Source: Dysgonamonadaceae bacterium (GTDB taxonomy: Bacteria; Bacteroidota; Bacteroidia; Bacteroidales; Azobacteroidaceae). From it: a stretch of 8,565 nt of DNA. Shown in pieces: positions 6,148 through 8,565 of the stretch. The notes beneath the pieces are model-generated. The model saw only the letters and a program-made list of their open reading frames with translations. It made no database searches and was not told the DNA's origin. The stretch spans positions 1 to 8,565 of the forward strand of contig JAISKG010000117.1 in NCBI GenBank assembly GCA_031261015.1, read 5' to 3'. The translations under genes and the position numbers were made by a program. Each line of letters starts with the position of its first letter. The first letter of the stretch is position 1.

Positions 6148-7098
6148 ATGGATATTTCCCTCGTTATTCCGTTGTTAAATGAAGCAGAATCCTTGCCTGA
6201 GTTATACGCTTGGATCACGCGGGTAATGAAACCGGCCGGCTACAGTTACGAAATTCTTTTTGTCGATGACGGTAGTACGGATGGTTCGTGGGAGATTATC
6301 AGGCAATTGCGGAACAAACACTCCGAAGTCCGGGCGATTCGTTTCCGCAAAAATTACGGCAAATCGCCTGCTTTGCATTGCGCTTTTCAACGTACGCGCG
6401 GCAAAGTGGTGATCACCATGGATGCCGATTTACAAGACAGTCCCGAAGAAATTCCGGAACTTTACCGGATGATTATCGAACAAAATTACGATTTGGTTTC
6501 CGGCTGGAAGAAAAAACGTTACGATCCGATTACTAAAACATTACCTACCAAATTATTTAATGCGACCGCCCGCCGTTTTTCGGGCATTCGGCTGCACGAT
6601 TTCAATTGCGGACTGAAGGCTTACAAGCAGGAAGTGGTTAAAAATATTGAAATTTACAACGATATGCACCGCTGGATTCCTTTTTTAGCGAAAAATGCGG
6701 GATTTACGCGCATCGGCGAAAAAGTGGTGCAGCATCAGGCGCGCCAATACGGGCAAACCAAATTCGGCCTGGACCGTTTCACCAACGGCTATCTGGATTT
6801 GTTTACTTTGTGGTTTTTGTCGAAATTTGGGAAAAAGCCGATGCACTTTTTTGGATTGATCGGCAGCTTGTTGTTTATCATCGGACTTTTTGCCGCGTTA
6901 GTTGTAGGCAGCATTAAGGTTTATGCATTGGGAAAAGGGATTCCCGCTCCTTTGGTTACAAATACTCCTTATTTTTATATTTCCCTGACTTGCATGATTA
7001 TCGGCGCTCAATTATTTTTGGCCGGATTCATTGGGGAATTGATTACCCGCAATGCTTCCGACCGAAATAACTATTTGATTATCGAAGAATTAGAATAA
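6148..7098 (+). CDS. family 2 glycosyltransferase, DPM1/GtrB-like (polyprenyl-phosphate sugar synthase)
   Basis: The protein has 316 residues from the ATG at 6148 (MDISLVIPLLNEAESLPELY). The GT-A catalytic domain covers about residues 1-225: FVDDGSTDGSW (38-48) for nucleotide binding, MDADLQDSPEEIPEL (91-105) with the metal-binding DAD, HDFNCGLKAYK (150-160) and RQYGQTKFG (199-207). Two C-terminal membrane helices (about 233-258 and 273-298) carry the typical FFGLIGS entry. This layout matches bactoprenyl-phosphate glucosyl/mannosyltransferases (GtrB, DPM1 type), which transfer a sugar from a nucleotide donor to a polyprenyl phosphate on the cytoplasmic face. The lipid-linked sugar is then used outside for glycan decoration. 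The sugar cannot be read from sequence. The frame is open up to 6085, but that longer start lies inside the rplS terminator and upstream of the -7 box, so 6148 is chosen. The 3' end overlaps the convergent downstream gene by 9 bases. Confidence 0.93.
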   Translation: MDISLVIPLLNEAESLPELYAWITRVMKPAGYSYEILFVDDGSTDGSWEIIRQLRNKHSEVRAIRFRKNYGKSPALHCAFQRTRGKVVITMDADLQDSPEEIPELYRMIIEQNYDLVSGWKKKRYDPITKTLPTKLFNATARRFSGIRLHDFNCGLKAYKQEVVKNIEIYNDMHRWIPFLAKNAGFTRIGEKVVQHQARQYGQTKFGLDRFTNGYLDLFTLWFLSKFGKKPMHFFGLIGSLLFIIGLFAALVVGSIKVYALGKGIPAPLVTNTPYFYISLTCMIIGAQLFLAGFIGELITRNASDRNNYLIIEELE

Positions 7099-7602
7099 AC
7101 TGAAAGTATAACCGACTCCAATATAGAAAAAATGATGGCTGTATTCTTTGCCGGCCATCGTGTAGCGCCAACCGCCGAAGGCTTTCATCGTGTCGCTGAT
7201 ATTTCCTCTAAAATGCCATCCGATATTGAATCCACCCGCACTGGCATTTAGCAAGGGCTGATCGGCTTTGTCGGTAATGCGCAAGTATTGCCCACCGATC
7301 GTTGGGCCGGTCGCCCACGAACGCATCAAGATCATGTAGTAATGCAAATCAAGGTTGAGTGACAGTAATTTAAGCTTACTATCATCGCTGAAGTCATCTT
7401 TCAAGGTCACGTTCGAATTGAACAAACCGTTGAGGCTGAGTTCGATCGGGTCATTTACATGATAAGAAAGATTTAATCCGTACAACGGATCTTCGTAATG
7501 CGTGATGTAACCGCCCATCGCTCCCACGAATAAGTCGCCTGCTTGAGCGTATGAACACACTGCGGAAAAAACCAACAACAAACTAATAATTCCCTTTTTC
7601 AT
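7090..7602 (-). CDS. small outer-membrane beta-barrel protein of unknown function
   Basis: The protein has 170 residues. Residues 1-19 form a signal peptide (MKKGIISLLLVFSAVCSYA, then Q). The mature part has alternating polar/hydrophobic strands rich in Gly, Tyr and Phe (FVGAMGGYITHY, YGLNLSYHV, LNLDLHYYMILM, GPTIGGQYLRIT, GGFNIGWHFRG, AFGGWRYTM) and ends FFYIGVGYTFSLF, with the C-terminal Phe recognised by the BAM machinery. An eight-stranded barrel would fit the length. I do not recognise the family beyond generic porin/OmpA-like barrels, and no peptidoglycan-binding OmpA domain is present. The start is 11 bases after the stop of the biotin carrier gene, so it looks like the last gene of the decarboxylase operon, an odd place for an outer-membrane protein. 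Its stop lies inside the end of the convergent glycosyltransferase gene. Confidence 0.82.
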   Translation of the reverse strand: MKKGIISLLLVFSAVCSYAQAGDLFVGAMGGYITHYEDPLYGLNLSYHVNDPIELSLNGLFNSNVTLKDDFSDDSKLKLLSLNLDLHYYMILMRSWATGPTIGGQYLRITDKADQPLLNASAGGFNIGWHFRGNISDTMKAFGGWRYTMAGKEYSHHFFYIGVGYTFSLF

Positions 7603-7613
7603 GCGTATGGGTA

Positions 7614-8033
7614 TTATTCAATAATGATCAATTCAGCTCCTTCCAATACGGAATCACCTTTGTTGACTTTTACTTCCTTGATTACTCCGTTGCGGTCGGC
7701 GTTGATGACATTTTCCATTTTCATGGCTTCGAGTACCAAAAGTTTTTGACCTTGGCTCACCGCATCGCCGGCTTTGCAAAAAATATCGATGATCGTGCCG
7801 GGCAGCGGCGAACGCACGGCGCCTGCAGCTCCTCCTTGGCGGGGACGCGCTGCCGGAGCCGGAGTTGACACCGGATCAAGCCGTTGGATCGTTACCGCCG
7901 GTTTTTCCGGTTTCTTCATTTCCACTTGGTAAGGAACACCGTTCACTTCCACTTCGGCAACCGCATCTTCGATACGGTTGATGGCTACTTTATAAATAGT
8001 ACCGTTGATAGTATATTCAAAATTTTTCATCAT
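7614..8033 (-). CDS. mmdC: biotin carboxyl carrier protein of methylmalonyl-CoA decarboxylase-type complex (gamma subunit)
   Basis: The protein has 139 residues. The N-terminal part (about 1-45) is the short beta-rich region usual in decarboxylase carriers. A Pro/Ala-rich flexible linker follows (about 53-72, TPAPAARP). Residues about 73-139 form the biotinyl/lipoyl domain: RSPLPGTI, KAGDAVSQGQKLLVLEAMKMENVI, KVNKGDSVLEG. Biotin would be attached to Lys105 in EAMKM. The carrier shuttles carboxyl groups between the carboxyltransferase and the decarboxylating membrane subunit (in a pump), or a biotin carboxylase (in a carboxylase). Two ATGs are tandem at 8033 and 8030: the first is 1 base and the second 4 bases after the previous stop, so the start is uncertain by one residue and translation is coupled. 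The mmdC symbol reflects operon context; the protein alone could equally serve a propionyl-CoA carboxylase. Confidence 0.88.
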   Translation of the reverse strand: MMKNFEYTINGTIYKVAINRIEDAVAEVEVNGVPYQVEMKKPEKPAVTIQRLDPVSTPAPAARPRQGGAAGAVRSPLPGTIIDIFCKAGDAVSQGQKLLVLEAMKMENVINADRNGVIKEVKVNKGDSVLEGAELIIIE

Positions 8034-8034
8034 T

Positions 8035-8217
8035 TTATTTTCTGATAGGGGTTCTTCTGAATGTGGGTAACTTGAAATTCCACGGCGAATAAACTTGCAC
8101 CGGACGCTTGAATGTCAGCACGTAGCTTTCTTCGTCGTGCAATTCCGTTGCTTCATAAAGCGCTAATGCAATAGCTGCATACACTTCGCCAAATTGCTTA
8201 TTTTGTTGTGTCGCCAT
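8035..8217 (-). CDS. 60-residue small subunit resembling MmdE (epsilon), homologous to the soluble tail of OadG-type delta subunits
   Basis: This is a complete 60-residue protein (starts MATQQNKQFGEVYAAIALAL). It lacks the N-terminal membrane helix of the OadG/MmdD subunit but shows the pattern of that subunit's C-terminal tail: an Ala-rich helix (VYAAIALALYEA, 12-23), a short acidic turn (HDEES), a basic strand (YVLTFKRP) and a terminal SPW-containing stretch (VYSPWNFKL, 42-50), compared from memory with the SPW-type tails of family members. Veillonella parvula has a similar 55-residue epsilon subunit, MmdE, described as related to the delta subunit's C-terminus and as stabilising the complex. 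It starts 8 bases after the carboxyltransferase stop and ends 1 base before the first ATG of the carrier gene, so it is certainly co-translated. In the delta subunit the tail docks onto the carboxyltransferase. Holding MmdA is the expected role here, by inference. Confidence 0.72.
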   Translation of the reverse strand: MATQQNKQFGEVYAAIALALYEATELHDEESYVLTFKRPVQVYSPWNFKLPTFRRTPIRK

Positions 8218-8225
8218 AATCTTAA

Positions 8226-8565
8226 TTATAAAGGAAGATTATCGTGTTTCTTCGCCGGATTCGTCTGTTTCTTGGTGGCCAACTGCTGCAAAGCGCGGAT
8301 CACGCGGAAACGAGTGTTGCGCGGTTCGATCACGTCGTCGATGTAGCCGTATCTCGCTGCGTTATACGGATTTGCGAATGCTTTTGTATATTCGGCTTCT
8401 TTTTCTGCCAAGACTTTTTTCGGATTGTCGGATTCTTTAGCCTCTTTAGCGTAAAGCACTTCGACAGCTCCTGCGCCGCCCATGACGGCAATTTCCGCCG
8501 TTGGCCAAGCGTAGTTCATATCGCCTCGTAATTGTTTGCAACTCATCACAATATGCGCTCCACCG
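8226..8565 (-). CDS. mmdA: biotin-dependent carboxyltransferase, methylmalonyl-CoA decarboxylase alpha / propionyl-CoA carboxylase beta family, C-terminal part
   Basis: Only the last 112 residues are in the window; the frame is open through the right edge and reads GGAHIVMSCKQLRGDMNYAW at the cut. That segment and AEIAVMGGAGAVEVLY are highly conserved in the acyl-CoA carboxyltransferase C-terminal domain, where the glycine-rich loops help bind CoA and biotin. The tail ARYGYIDDVIEPRNTRFRVIRAL and KKHDNLPL is the usual ending of this family in Bacteroidota. The enzyme moves the carboxyl group of (S)-methylmalonyl-CoA to biotin on the carrier protein, giving propionyl-CoA, or runs in reverse in a carboxylase. 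The start codon is outside the window (a GTG and ATG near the edge are internal). It is followed after 8 bases by the small subunit gene. The choice between decarboxylase and carboxylase cannot be settled from this fragment. Confidence 0.93.
   Translation of the reverse strand, partial: GGAHIVMSCKQLRGDMNYAWPTAEIAVMGGAGAVEVLYAKEAKESDNPKKVLAEKEAEYTKAFANPYNAARYGYIDDVIEPRNTRFRVIRALQQLATKKQTNPAKKHDNLPL

Noticed and set aside
8035..8217. Calling the small decarboxylase-operon protein OadG/MmdD
   Set aside because: It lacks the N-terminal membrane helix that defines that subunit; only the tail-like region is present, so MmdE-like is the better description.

Overview
The window reads as chromosomal DNA of a member of the Bacteroidota, most likely Bacteroidales. 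Four lines support this. There is a type IX secretion (T9SS) sorting tail on a secreted protein. Promoters fit the Bacteroidota pattern (a -7 box TAnnTTTG, with a TTTG-like -33 box about 20 bases upstream in the best cases). Starts are A-rich and lack Shine-Dalgarno sequences. A methylmalonyl-CoA decarboxylase type gene set is arranged as in propionate-producing Bacteroidales. The gene set is mostly core; I see no mobile element, phage, CRISPR array, tRNA or rRNA.

Layout, left to right. (1) Bases 1-2755 are a minus-strand operon read leftwards: lepA (elongation factor 4), a small acyl carrier protein, and the first 233 codons of an MBOAT membrane O-acyltransferase that runs off the left edge. 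(2) Bases 2756-2942 are a divergent promoter region. Its rightward transcript would begin with a long stem-loop whose loop can also pair with sequence near the start codon. (3) Bases 2943-4382 encode a T9SS-exported multidomain protein (unknown N-terminal region, Fn3-like and carbohydrate-binding-like beta domains, sorting tail). (4) A 28-base perfect palindrome lies between this gene and the convergent cysK. (5) cysK (minus) and rplS (plus) are divergent. An 18-base perfect palindrome sits between their promoters, and the rplS transcript has a structured leader. (6) rplS ends at a clear intrinsic terminator, followed at once by the promoter of a DPM1/GtrB-like polyprenyl-phosphate glycosyltransferase gene. 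(7) From the right edge leftwards runs a minus-strand operon: the C-terminal part of a biotin-dependent carboxyltransferase (MmdA/PccB family), a 60-residue protein resembling the MmdE epsilon subunit, the biotin carrier protein, and a small outer-membrane beta-barrel protein whose end overlaps the glycosyltransferase gene by 9 bases.

How the genes work together. The right-hand operon fits the methylmalonyl-CoA to propionyl-CoA step of succinate/propionate fermentation, but the membrane Na+-pump beta subunit (MmdB) is not where it would be expected, just after the biotin carrier. The left-hand ACP and MBOAT look like half of an acyl-transfer pathway that decorates an envelope or surface polymer; the loading enzyme should lie beyond the left edge. 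The glycosyltransferase probably makes a lipid-linked sugar donor. No complete unknown multigene system is visible. The freshest signals are in the intergenic regions (the 18-base palindrome, the rplS leader, the two-state 5' UTR and the 28-base palindrome), plus the tiny decarboxylase-associated subunit.
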